DNA from: Flammulina velutipes | Taxonomy: Eukaryota > Basidiomycota > Agaricomycetes > Agaricales > Physalacriaceae | Direction: 5' to 3' | DNA length: 64,000 bases | Assembly: GCA_011800155.1 (NCBI GenBank) | Contig: CM022368.1 | Span: 930,001-994,000, forward strand | Shown: positions 37,549 through 46,622 of the stretch, one piece after another | Layout of the letters: the number at the start of each line of letters is the position of its first letter | Position numbering within the stretch: the stretch's first letter is position 1 | The notes under the pieces: model-generated | What the model saw: only the letters and a program-made list of their open reading frames with translations | Database searches by the model: none | Told to the model about the DNA's origin: nothing | Translations under genes and position numbers: made by a program

Positions 37549-38982
37549 CTATGGCTTGTTATACATTGAGGGCGTCTCAAGACTACTCGTATCCTGGATC
37601 CCCGCCTTCGTAGATGTCGTGAATGCCTCCGGCTCGTGGTGTGTATGTACGATGCGGTCCAGGCGAATTTGGACGTTGGTGCTGGTATCGGGATCTGCGA
37701 CGCGTCCTGACCAGTCACGGCGCGTGGTAGTATGGGTATTGGATTCGTTGGTGTCTCCGTGGGATTGGCCTCTGCTAATACGGATGATTATGATAGAAAA
37801 CTAGACATCGATAAGAAATGGAGGTGGATATGGAAGAATGGGGCGGGAACGTACGACGATTCCGATGATAGGGGCACACTGTGTAAAAGACAGTGTTAAG
37901 AGATGCTTTTGGAAGTGTGAAAGGAGAAGAACGCACCATATCTACGAGGATGAAGTTGACGTAACTCCCGAGGAATGTGGTCACTACGATGGCAAGAGAT
38001 ACTGCAGTCCAAATGGCGGCTAAACATTGTTTAGGTAGATTCAGAGTTTAGAGTTTGGGTGGACGTACCCGATTCGATGATGGTGGCGACGACGCTGGTC
38101 AGGGTATCGTTCTGGACGCTTAAACCCGCTACACCCTTCTTGACTGTCACGATGTACCATGCAATGAGTCCTGTACGGGGAACAGTGAGCATCCTGAAGG
38201 GCAGAGGACACGACTGAATCCATACCGGAACATGCCAAGTTGGTCGCAACAGTGAGCGAACAGAAAAGTTTGCCCGCGGTGGCTAGCTGACTGGAAAAGA
38301 AAGTGCTGTCGTCCGTGATTTGTGCGAGAGATATAACGAACCAGATGCCAGCACCTAAGGGATTCGATGAGCTTTGTGCGGTGAGAAGTGGAATAGCCGA
38401 GATGCCCACCAAAGAGTGCTAACATAAGGGCTGCGGGAAAGAGGATGACGAGTAGTTTCTTTTTCGTGACGATATAGGCGCGGTAAACCTAACAAATGTA
38501 AGTTGGCTCCCGAAGGCATAATAGGAGAAGGAAACATACGATGAATAAATCGGATACTATGATGCAGAGCATCCAGGTGATATTGACCAGTAAGCTTTGC
38601 GAGGAGTTTAGGCTACCGGTGTTGATAACACCATCTGGGCCACGGTTGATGATACCGTTGACTGTTCGTTCAAGGACCGCTATACATCGCTGTAGCCAGT
38701 TATGTTAGCCTTTCCCCTCAAGATAATCGGTGGATTACGCACAATGCAAATCAACAGGAAAAGAATGGTGTGCGTGACAACGAGGTAGGTGTGCATGCGT
38801 TTTGCCTTGTACCGGTAATACAGCAGCTGCGTGCACTGAACAGCGACAGAGAGGTAACATCCTAAAACACAATCAGTTCCACCACCTCTACGCTCTCTGT
38901 ACAAGAAAAACGCACCAAACAGCAGGGTGGATATAAAAGCGCCCACAATGGACATGTCCACATCTTTTGGTGGGGGAGCCAT
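37549..38982 (-). CDS. Predicted seven-helix membrane protein, array copy D
   Basis: This copy starts at 38982 with MAPPPKDVDMSIVGAFISTLLFG and keeps the family order: CTQLLYYRYKAKRMHTYLVVT, a region with NRGPDGVINTG in place of NRAPDGTIDLG, a helix including MLCIIVSDLFI, VTKKKLLVILFPAALMLA, a helix with AGIWFVISLAQITDDSTFF, and LFCSLTVATNLACSG followed by LIAWYIVTVKKGV. The last helices (SLAIVVTTFLGSYVNFILVDM) and the tail QIRLDRIVHTHHEPEAF are conserved with copies A and C. The stop is TAG at 37549-37551. It is the furthest upstream copy in transcription direction and may represent the older member, since its N-terminal region and tail differ most from A and C apart from B. Confidence 0.7.
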
Positions 38983-39264
38983 TGCACGAAAAGAAACCCA
39001 ACGAGCAACGGCGGCGATGTGGCCATTTAAGAGAAAAAGCCCTGTGCCACCGTGCCTCGATAGTTGAAATTCAATCTGAATAATACGCAACTCCTATTTC
39101 AGCAAATACTGCCGTTCATTAGCCAGGACGATGAACCATCCATCAGAGGCTGAGGCTCCAATGCTGGTTCTCGTCGCAGACGAGGCGAGGCTTTGTGGTG
39201 CAAACCCCTGTTACCTGTAACCTGTGGCGTCGGGATCCGGGAGAGGTTTTTAAGTTTGACACAA
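38983..39264. promoter_or_regulatory. Upstream region of copy D, adjoining a MITE
   Basis: This region should contain the promoter of array copy D. It borders the inverted-repeat element that begins at 39265. No clear TATA box is seen. Confidence 0.35.
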
Positions 39265-39628
39265 TAGTGCTCCTCAATTCTTGATTTATTGCGCTCAGTT
39301 TATTTGGACGCGCTCGGACCGAGTGATGCGAATCAACGGAGTTCAAAATCGCAGCTCAAAATCGTTGAATGCTGCGTGAGCATAGGAAGCAAAGAAACGA
39401 GGATATTCGTCGATAAAATAGGGTAGAACTACTCCGAGAACCTGCCTACGAGCCCTCGAACTTGAACGGCGCGAAACGGTACATTTCGGGTTGTTTTACC
39501 CAACCACGCCACCAAAATCTGTGAACAGGCCTGGAATAGGTTCTCGGAGACTGCCATGGGTGTTTGGATGTCCGCCATCAGAGTGCCAAATAAACTGAGC
39601 GCAATAAACTAAGAATTGAGGAGCACTA
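39265..39628. mobile_element. MITE-like inverted-repeat element
   Basis: The ends form a 42-nt inverted repeat (39266-39307 and 39586-39627) with only two mismatches, beginning agtgctcctcaattctt and reading inward. A further 12-nt inverted pair (ctccgagaacct and its complement) sits inside near 39430-39441 and 39537-39548. Both outer ends abut a TA dinucleotide, which fits a TA target-site duplication of a Tc1/mariner-type element. The 364-bp span has no coding capacity. It lies between array copy D and the Pot1-like gene, which start divergently, so it may affect both promoters. Confidence 0.65.
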
Positions 39629-39749
39629 ATGGTAAAAGCACCGCGATTGTTCCGGCCCGGGTTTGAATTACCACGACGTGTCACACGGCACGTGATATCA
39701 GACTAACTGTTTATGTAACGGTCACCATTGTCTCTTCCCTCTCAATGTC

Positions 39750-42700
39750 ATGAAGCGCAAGGCTCAAGCTCCCCCTCTACCGCTTTCAAAGCGGGTGAAG
39801 CGCGACTTTTCTGGGATATTCGACGATGTGGCGTCTGAAGTATGCTTTGCGGATATAAAGAAGCTCGATTGGAAAGCGGAAACGCGTTTGGAGTATGTTT
39901 GTGGGGGCGTTAATGGGATCCAGGATGTCAAGGGGGGCGGGAAGCGGATAATTCTCAAGTCGATTGACAAGAGCGATTCTCTGGAGATTCAGTTTGTTGG
40001 GCGCGCGTTCAAAGGGCTCATTGAGGCGTCGGACGATCGGACGTTCGTGCTCAAGAATGTGCATCACCTTATGATAGCGCTTCGGGGGGCGGAGGTCCTG
40101 CCAATGGCTTTTAACAAGCAGATACCCAACTGTATCAAGCTCAACGATGGCGTCATGCTGAAGATTCTCAAATCCAAATATCCTGGGCAGGAGGGAAAGG
40201 TCTTGGATACATGGCGAGGTGAGTCTTCCTCGTTCTCCTGGAACGATGAAGGATGATAACGACCTTACTCAGAGGACGAAGAGAATTTATTCAACTCTCC
40301 ATCTTCCTCTTCCGAGACTGCGATGGAGGTGAGTCGGTCATGCCATACATTCTCTAATGCTCAATGTTGATATGCAATGCAGACGCTGCCGACCCCAGCA
40401 CCTTCTTCACCTGCACCCTCCAGACCCCCATCACCAGACAACGCAATGGACATCGATACAGGTGTTAACAAGAAAACGTTAGCGAAGCAGCGACGCGCCA
40501 AGACCTATAACGAGAAGAAGGCCCTCCGCCAAATCACCCCCGTCGCCGCCACTACGGCATGTCAGCAGCAGCCTGTGCCCCCGCGATCCACCACGAAGCC
40601 TCTCATGGCCTCTCAGAAGCAAAATGAACCGGTTCCTCCAATAATTTCTCCGCCTATCCAGCCGACATGCGTGCTTGATAAACCTGCTCTCGATCTGAGG
40701 AATGGGCTACATGCAAGCAAAGTCAGTCGCTCTGTCTTACCATGATTCCGGAGATGCTAACGAACACGATAGACACGCTATATCCCCCTCTCCATGGTCG
40801 ACCCGAGTAGACAACGGTTTGACGTCGTAGCAGTAGTCTGCTCTAATAATTCGCCCTCTCAGATGAACAGTGGTGGTACGTATCGTCTACTGTTCATGAT
40901 CATGAATTCAAGAAGGCTAAAGACATCGTCAGACTGGCAAATCACCCTGGAGTTAACCGATCCCAGTTACTATTCGGCCAATGGCGCACGTCTTCATCCG
41001 CCGCTAAAGGTCAACTGCTTCAAACCTCAAAAGCACTGGTTACCCCAACCTGCTCCAGGCGATGTGGTCATTCTACGTGACTTGAAGGTCGGTTTCAGAA
41101 TTGACTTTGACTTGTTGTTGTGGTCTAACTGATAGTCGCAGTTTTGGCAGCGACATCCTATTCCTGTGGGATATAAAGATCGGTTATCTTGGGCTTTATA
41201 TCGACCTGGCGATTCCAGCCTTTTCCCGCATGATGCATCGCGGTCTTCGGATCGTTCAACGTTCTATAAGCCCATACAGGAAGAACTTGACTACTGTAAA
41301 CAACTCGGAGAGTGGTGGACCACTCGAGAAGCGCAGGAAACGGCCAACCTCGGGACGATCTGTGATATTGGCGCAATCCCCAACCAAAGACAAGGTACTT
41401 CGTATGCGAGGAAATCTGCTCGACAGCATCGCCTTATTTCTGATGCGTCTCCGGAGTGCGAGCCACAAGGGTACTTTGATGCTACCGTTGAAGTCAGTAC
41501 CTGGTGTCTGTCTTCCCTCTCCGCTTCTGCTTACCAGATTCTACAGCTTCTGAACAAGTATGACGCATTTGACAACACGAACCTCTATGTCACGGACTAC
41601 ACCATCAATGCCCAACTGTGCCCTCTAGATACTAAGAGGTCTTCATGGTGTCCCGAGGGCCTTGAAGATCGTGTCCTGTGCATCGAAACATCATACCAAG
41701 CCAACGAACTTGCACGGACCATGGAAGTCGGCAAGATATATGCATTGGAGAATCTACGGATGAAGTTTTCTAGTTCCGGGTATCTGGAGGGGAGGATGCA
41801 GGATAAGAAGATACGTGTGCTTGATGAGGAGGATGAGAGTGTGCATATGAAGAATTTTTTGGTGTATGTGGTTTTTTTCGTGAGCGCGTTTGATTTATTT
41901 GTAACTGATGGCTTTTTAGACGACGGGATTCGTGGCGAAAGGAGTTTGAAGCGCGAAAGGGACGAGGGGCGCGAGCTGAGCCAAAGACTGGGCGACGTGA
42001 ACCACAGGCTACGAAATCAGAACCAAGGACTTCTATGTGTAACCTTTCTGACGCGGCGTGGGACAGGTTGTTCAGCTGTGTGGTTGAGGTTTGTGTCCGA
42101 CGACGACCCTTCGACTTTTGTTCTCAACGATCTTCACAGGTGATCAGCCTCGATGTTAAAGAGCGCACACTCTACGTATCGGACTATACACACAGCAAGA
42201 TCCTCAACTCCGCGACCGAGGTGGGAGGAATGGCTGGGTACGTCCTGCCGATTCGTCTGAACGAGGACGGACACTTGGATGACGCCCAGGGCCTCAATAC
42301 GGGCGACTTTTGCCTGGTTGAGAATGTCAAGCTGAAGAATAATCAAGCTGGGAATGCGCGGGGGTATTTACGAAAGGTGGACAAGTGTCCTATTTCCAAG
42401 GTGTCGCCTGACGGGGGGTACAAGGTTAATGTGGATAAGCTAATCGCGTACGTGTGTCTTATCGAGCTTTTCTGAGATATACTAATGTGTGGTGGGGTTT
42501 TAGTCGTAAAGAGAAACGCAGCAATGGGAAGGAGAACTTGAAGGCGAAAGTTGTACCTGCAAAGTAGGTTCAAGTTCGATGGCAATGGTGTGTTACGTGT
42601 TCACGATTCTTTTTCTCTAGACCGGTCAAAGTGGAGAAACCTGCCCCAGAAACCACCTCCAAGTCTACTCCTGCAACCACCTCCAAACCGAGTCCCGCCG

Positions 42701-43345
42701 TCCCCTCACCCGCTCCTATACTCCCTCCGGATGCATCTACCTACATAGAGACGGACATCCAAAACCTAATGCACCACGCCCCCTGCCCAGGAAAATACCG
42801 CGTCACAGCGCGTCTCATCCTCATCTCTCATAAACTGCGCGAGGCCGTTCTTTCCGTATGTGATAACTGTTCCAACCCGTAAGTCCTCCCTCCCTCCCTC
42901 CCCAATCGCTATCGCTCATGATTTTCTTCAACAGGATCCCATCGAACCGCAAAGCGTGCGTGGCGTGCAACGACGACCGCCACGAGTTCGTGCGGAGGAT
43001 GTTCCGGTTTGGGCTTTTGTTGGGGTATGAGGGGAATAATCAGTTGGTTGTGTTTTTGGATGGGGAGGTGTGTCTTTTCCTTTCTTCTTTTCTTCTTTCC
43101 TTCCTTTCCTTTGGCTGACTGACGTTTAGTCTCCGATTTTGGGGGGACTGAGGTGTGTGGATCTCAGGGAAGATGGAGATGCGTATGAGGCGTTTCGGGG
43201 GAGGATGCGCCCGATGATGGGGGATCGGTGGGGGAGCGGGAGCGGGGAGGAGGAGGATGCGCCTACTGGGACGTATTTTGTGAAGGTGCGGTGTAATGTG
43301 AGTGGGGAGAGGAAGTTTTTTTTGCAGGCGTTTGTGCCGCTTTAG
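39750..43345 (+). CDS. POT1: Pot1-like telomeric single-strand DNA-binding protein
   Basis: This shelterin-type protein is expected to bind G-rich telomeric single strands. The N-terminal exon (39750-40220) is a basic segment, then a possible OB-type domain. A Ser/Pro linker follows. The first recognisable Pot1 OB fold includes DWQITLELTDPSYYSANG, GDVVILRDLKV and KDRLSWALYRPGDSSLF. The second has GYFDATVEILQLLNKYDAFD, LYVTDYTINAQL and YALENLRMKFSSSGYLEGRM. After an intron a second related block appears: ERTLYVSDYTHSKILNS, DFCLVENVKLKNNQAGNARG. A Pro/Thr linker leads to a C-terminal region with two Cys pairs (CDNC and CVAC), like the zinc-bearing POT1 C-terminal OB. At least ten introns are needed and the join of the first exon block to the rest is inferred. 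The stop is at 43345. Confidence 0.75.
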
Positions 43346-43517
43346 AGTTATTTATTGTTTTGGTTGGGGTTACTTGTATAGTATAAAACTTTCATGTCCG
43401 TCCATCCCCCTTTCTCCATCGCTTTTGGACTGGTGTGTGGGTAGGCATAAAGGTTACGGGGCATGGAAATTATGCGCTGCCTTGTTTCCTTTGGAAGAAA
43501 AATGTTCGAGGAAGCGA

Positions 43518-43589
43518 TAGCAGCAACTTGTTTCGATCAAGTGACCTCGGGGTTATGGGCCCCGCGCGCTGCCACTGCGCCATGCTGCT
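43518..43589 (-). tRNA. Initiator tRNA-Met (CAT), copy 2
   Basis: This intronless 72-nt tRNA is identical to the copies at 16274 and 47950. The perfect AGCAGCA/TGCTGCT acceptor stem, CAT anticodon and GATCGAAAC T-loop mark it as an initiator. It is followed on the same strand by nothing within 170 bp, and the Pot1-like gene converges on it. Confidence 0.93.
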
Positions 43590-43670
43590 AATAATGAGGG
43601 GATTGGAGTGTATGTATGATATGGTGAGGTGGGTGTGTGTGCGTGCCAAAAAAGTGACCAGAAAGCAGAA

Positions 43671-43761
43671 TGGGTGCACCCAGGATTGAACTGGGGACCT
43701 CCAGAAGCGGCAATAGGATTTTCACTTCAGTCTGTTGCTCTCCCAACTGAGCTATGCCCCC
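43671..43761 (-). tRNA. tRNA-Phe (GAA) with intron, acceptor-stem mismatch
   Basis: The mature part starts GGGGGCATAGCTCAGTTGGG and has a GAA anticodon in CTGAAG. An 18-nt intron sits one base 3' of the anticodon, the canonical position, and the T-arm is CCCAGTTCAATCCTGGG. The acceptor stem pairs GGGGGCA with TGCACCC, leaving one G-A mismatch. The copy at 45994-46087 has the fully paired form, so this copy may be weaker or drifting. Confidence 0.85.
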
Positions 43762-44127
43762 AGTGGTTTAGGGCTTTCTGGAAGTAGTGAGAGTGGGGAT
43801 ATGTTTGTGGCGTATCGTTGTGTAGCTATGGGAGCAAACAGAATTGAACTCCCGTTTATCTCCAGCCCGGTGAGAGAATCTAGGGCCCTACAATGAAAAC
43901 TGGAGCTCGTCGCCACAAATTATATCCTCCAGATCTGTTGTCAATGCATGAGAGTGATATCATTGCTGCATGTCCCAGGATAGAGAACATGATACAACTG
44001 TGGTGCATATATAAGCAAAAGTCTTGTTCGGACGCATATGGGCACCCAGAGTAGAAGCCAGAAGAATAACCATTCATGTGTATAGCGCTACAGTAAGTAC
44101 AAATACAAGTCCTCTGTTGTACATGTC
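43762..44127. other. Intergenic region without a supported gene
   Basis: This is 366 bp between the tRNA-Phe gene and the stop of the methyltransferase gene. A T-arm-like string (gggagttcaattct on the minus strand near 43840) caught my eye but no acceptor or D-stem can be built. Confidence 0.4.
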
Positions 44128-45112
44128 CTAGTCTGTGAGACCCCAAGGCTTAGCGCCCCTCGCGCCCCAGGCAACGGCATAATGAGCGAGTACGAGCTCG
44201 AGCTCCTCGACCTCGTCGAGCATCTCCTTGCGCGGAGTACCATGCTGGACGCGCTTGGCCTCCTCTGCTGTCCATACGTCCCTGAGAGTGACGACGCGCG
44301 CTGCATCGTGGTCCGCCCCCGCGTCCACAAACCTCTGTGTGAGAGCGTGCGCATCACCGAGGACACCCGGTAGCGCCACACCGCGCGACTGGAGGTTGGC
44401 GCGCATGACCCGACCGAACGCATCGTCGAGGGCGAACATCTCGTATGCGACGACCGCAACGGGGCCTGTGAGGTGTGCAAAGAGGGATGAGAGGAGGGCG
44501 AGGGAGGCGGGGGGCGGGAGGTAGACGAGGATGCACTCGCAGAGGACTAGCGTGGGTTTTGAGGGGTCGAGGTGCATAGCGGGGAAGGGCAGGGGTTGGC
44601 GCAGGTCTGCGGGGAGGAGGGTGTATGTGGGTGATGTGAGGCCTGTGCCGCCACCTGTGAGCTCTGAGGAAGGGAGGATGGAGTGGAGGGCGGGTGTCTT
44701 GCGGATTGACATTGCTTTCTTTGTTGTTATCTGTGCAAAGTCGAGTTCGACGTATTTCGATAGGTTTTGGGCGAGGGCGCCTGTCTGGCTGATCGTCAAG
44801 ATAAGGCGAGGGGATGAGAGTGAGGGAACGCACGGCGATGCGCCAGAAGCGGGTGTCGCTGCCTGCGCCGAGGCTGAGTATCTGTGCACCTGGGAACTGA
44901 CGGAGCCAGTCGTCAACGAGTCTGTCGATGGCCACCGTCCGCAGCCACGTCCCGACGTTGATCAGCGGCGGGCGCGGCTGCGGTGCAATCTTTGGGCCAA
45001 AGTAGCGGGCAAAGGGGTCTTCAAGGTAACCAGCGTGGACTGCTGAGAGGCGTGCTTGCGACGCGTCCGAGTCAGTGGAACGAATGGCCGCATCTTGATC
45101 TGGTGGTAGCAT
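44128..45112 (-). CDS. PPM1: Leucine carboxyl methyltransferase 1 (PP2A methyltransferase)
   Basis: This enzyme uses S-adenosylmethionine to methylate the C-terminal leucine of the PP2A catalytic subunit and so favours assembly of B-subunit holoenzymes. Exon 1 (45112 to about 44837) contains the start MLPPDQDAAIRSTDSDAS, then GYLEDPFARYFGP, TWLRTVAIDRLVDDWL and the SAM motif I ILSLGAGSDTRFW. A short intron (donor gtgcgt) joins RIA to TGALAQNLSKYVELDF, the conserved post-I acidic region. Exon 2 has PTLVLCECILVYL (motif IV with the conserved CE and Y) and ends with YAVAWGARG at 44128. The size, about 305 residues, fits fungal Ppm1. Its ATG lies only 20 bp downstream of the stop of the EH-domain gene on the same strand. 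Confidence 0.9.
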
Positions 45113-45132
45113 TCAGAGAGAGATGTATCTGC

Positions 45133-45948
45133 TTATGTACGCCGCCTAACCATCCTCCTTCTCAGCTCCTCGTCGATCCGCCACATCCCCAGCACGAACT
45201 GCTCCCTCCCCACAGCCGTGCCCTCCTTCCCCACGCAATCTGCCCAGATCTCCCTCAGTCGCCCCTTTGGCAGCCGCGACAGCTCCCAGATCCGCCGCAC
45301 GACTTCGTTCGGCAGCCCAGGTGGCGGAGGCGCGGGTTTGGGCGTGTACACGTCGAACCCGGGGGAGGTCGGCGAGGGCGGGTCGGCCGTCGTCGTCAGA
45401 TCCACGGAAAGGCCCCGCCAGCCTTGTCGGGTGCGCGGTGGAGAGAGAGAGGAGGGTTGTTTGGGCGCAGAGAGGTTGGCGTCGAATACACGCAGGTACC
45501 GTGTCCGCGCTGAGGCTGGGATCGGCGTCGGGCGGGTCGTCAGCGCGGGTTTGGAGGACGACGACGGGCGGCGCGGCGGTGGGGGCGGGGCCTGTCTCCT
45601 CCTCTCGGGCAGCTTGGGACGCTCGTTCATCGGGCTGACCTGCTCAAAACTCGAGATGGACACTCCGCCGTTCGATACCCGCTCAAACTCCTCGTCCATG
45701 TCCACGCTGTGCAGCGACGACACGCTCGTCGATGCCGCGTGCGCTGTTGGTGTCTTTAGCGACGACGACGACGCTCTGGGGGGCGATTTCGGGGGCGACT
45801 TTCTCGTGGGAGGCGGGTACGTGTACCGTGGCGGAAGAGGCGGCGCTGCGATCCATCCGCTTTCCAGCTCCTCTACTTCATCCCCGACGTCCTTGTTAAC
45901 CACCTTGCCCGTCTCGAATGCCTGGATACGCGCTTGAATCGATGACAT
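45133..45948 (-). CDS. EH-domain protein, Irs4/Tax4-like
   Basis: This 271-residue protein has an N-terminal disordered part rich in Pro, Ser and Arg (PPLPPRYTYPPPT, PPPPPRRPSSSS) and a C-terminal EH domain. The EH core reads LPNEVVRRIWELSRLPKGRLREIWADCVG, then GREQFVLGMWRIDEELRRR, matching the helix-loop-helix and the FxxAM-type second helix that bind NPF motifs. Fungal Irs4/Tax4 regulate phosphoinositide turnover through Inp51 and have a single C-terminal EH domain, as here. The ATG at 45948 is chosen because the upstream in-frame ATG at 46002 falls inside the tRNA-Phe gene. The stop at 45133 is 20 bp before the methyltransferase ATG. Confidence 0.78.
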   Translation of the reverse strand: MSSIQARIQAFETGKVVNKDVGDEVEELESGWIAAPPLPPRYTYPPPTRKSPPKSPPRASSSSLKTPTAHAASTSVSSLHSVDMDEEFERVSNGGVSISSFEQVSPMNERPKLPERRRQAPPPPPRRPSSSSKPALTTRPTPIPASARTRYLRVFDANLSAPKQPSSLSPPRTRQGWRGLSVDLTTTADPPSPTSPGFDVYTPKPAPPPPGLPNEVVRRIWELSRLPKGRLREIWADCVGKEGTAVGREQFVLGMWRIDEELRRRMVRRRT

Positions 45949-45993
45949 GATCGCAAGAGCAAAGATCAAAAACAACAATTTTATTATGGCACA

Positions 45994-46087
45994 TGGGGGC
46001 ACCCAGGATTGAACTGGGGACCTCCAGAACGAGTATATGAAAGTAGTATACTTCAGTCTGTTGCTCTCCCAACTGAGCTATGCCCCC
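45994..46087 (-). tRNA. tRNA-Phe (GAA) with 21-nt intron
   Basis: The acceptor stem GGGGGCA pairs perfectly with TGCCCCC. The D-arm is GCTCAGTTGGGAGAGC, the anticodon GAA lies in CTGAAG and the intron follows one base 3' of the anticodon. The T-arm is CCCAGTTCAATCCTGGG. Outside the intron it differs from the copy at 43671-43761 mainly in the acceptor stem. It lies just upstream of the EH-domain gene on the same strand. Confidence 0.92.
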
Positions 46088-46622
46088 GACCTATTCCACA
46101 ATGTTCGTCACACCCCGTTTCCTTGCCTTCGTACCATCACCAATTGCTATTCAAACGACATTGCGCGTCGTGAGCATCACTCTCAAGTGAATTCGCGCCA
46201 TAATGATCCCGTCCCGTGTTGTCTTTGACTCTGTACCATCAGCACATAACACTGTCTGTTCACCTAACACGCATTTCTACACCAACGGCGCCTTTTGTAT
46301 GGGATGCTCCACCTCCGAGTCTCCTCCTTTTTTGCACGCGATGTTATACTCGTCACCGACTTGCTAGCTACGTCGAAATGGTATCACCCTTCCTCTCGAG
46401 ATGCTAGCTCAACTGTTGCACCTACCCGACTTTGAATGTCCTGCTCCCGCTCACCGTTTCTATGTTCCTCCCTCCACTCTCGTGACCTCTTGACGCGATG
46501 TCCCACCCGCCCACTCGCGTATAAAACGCACCCACATCCAGAACTCTATTCCCCAGCAGCGCTCACCAGACGCAGGTCGTCTAAGATTCACTTATCCCTA
46601 TCCTCTACCTATCCAACTCAAC
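46088..46622. other. Intergenic region with promoter of the secreted-protein gene
   Basis: Short frames at 46216-46407 and 46436 onward have no support. The region ends with the likely core promoter of the gene starting at 46623. It is pyrimidine-rich (long C/T runs near 46340-46500), as in many basidiomycete core promoters. Confidence 0.5.
46520..46526 (+). promoter_or_regulatory. TATA box of the secreted-protein gene
   Basis: tataaaa lies 97 bp upstream of the ATG at 46623 and follows a C/T-rich stretch. The spacing fits a TATA-driven fungal promoter. Confidence 0.55.

Larger units (their letters stand above)
31053..38982 (-). repeat. Tandem array of four gene-plus-flank units
   Basis: Four head-to-tail minus-strand units have gene starts at 32483, 34435, 36752 and 38982, giving spacings of 1,952, 2,317 and 2,230 bp. 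Similarity covers exons, introns, promoters and 3' flanks, so whole segments were duplicated, most likely by unequal crossing-over. The C and D flanks (35050-35305 and 37300-37548) are the best-matched intergenic pair by eye. Confidence 0.75.

Noticed and set aside
43825..43915. Possible tRNA-like T-arm (gggagttcaattct) on the minus strand
   Set aside because: No matching acceptor stem, D-arm or anticodon arm could be built around it.
45218..45937. 239-codon plus-strand frame with Gly/Arg-rich product
   Set aside because: It is the antisense shadow of the EH-domain gene, whose translation has a recognisable domain.
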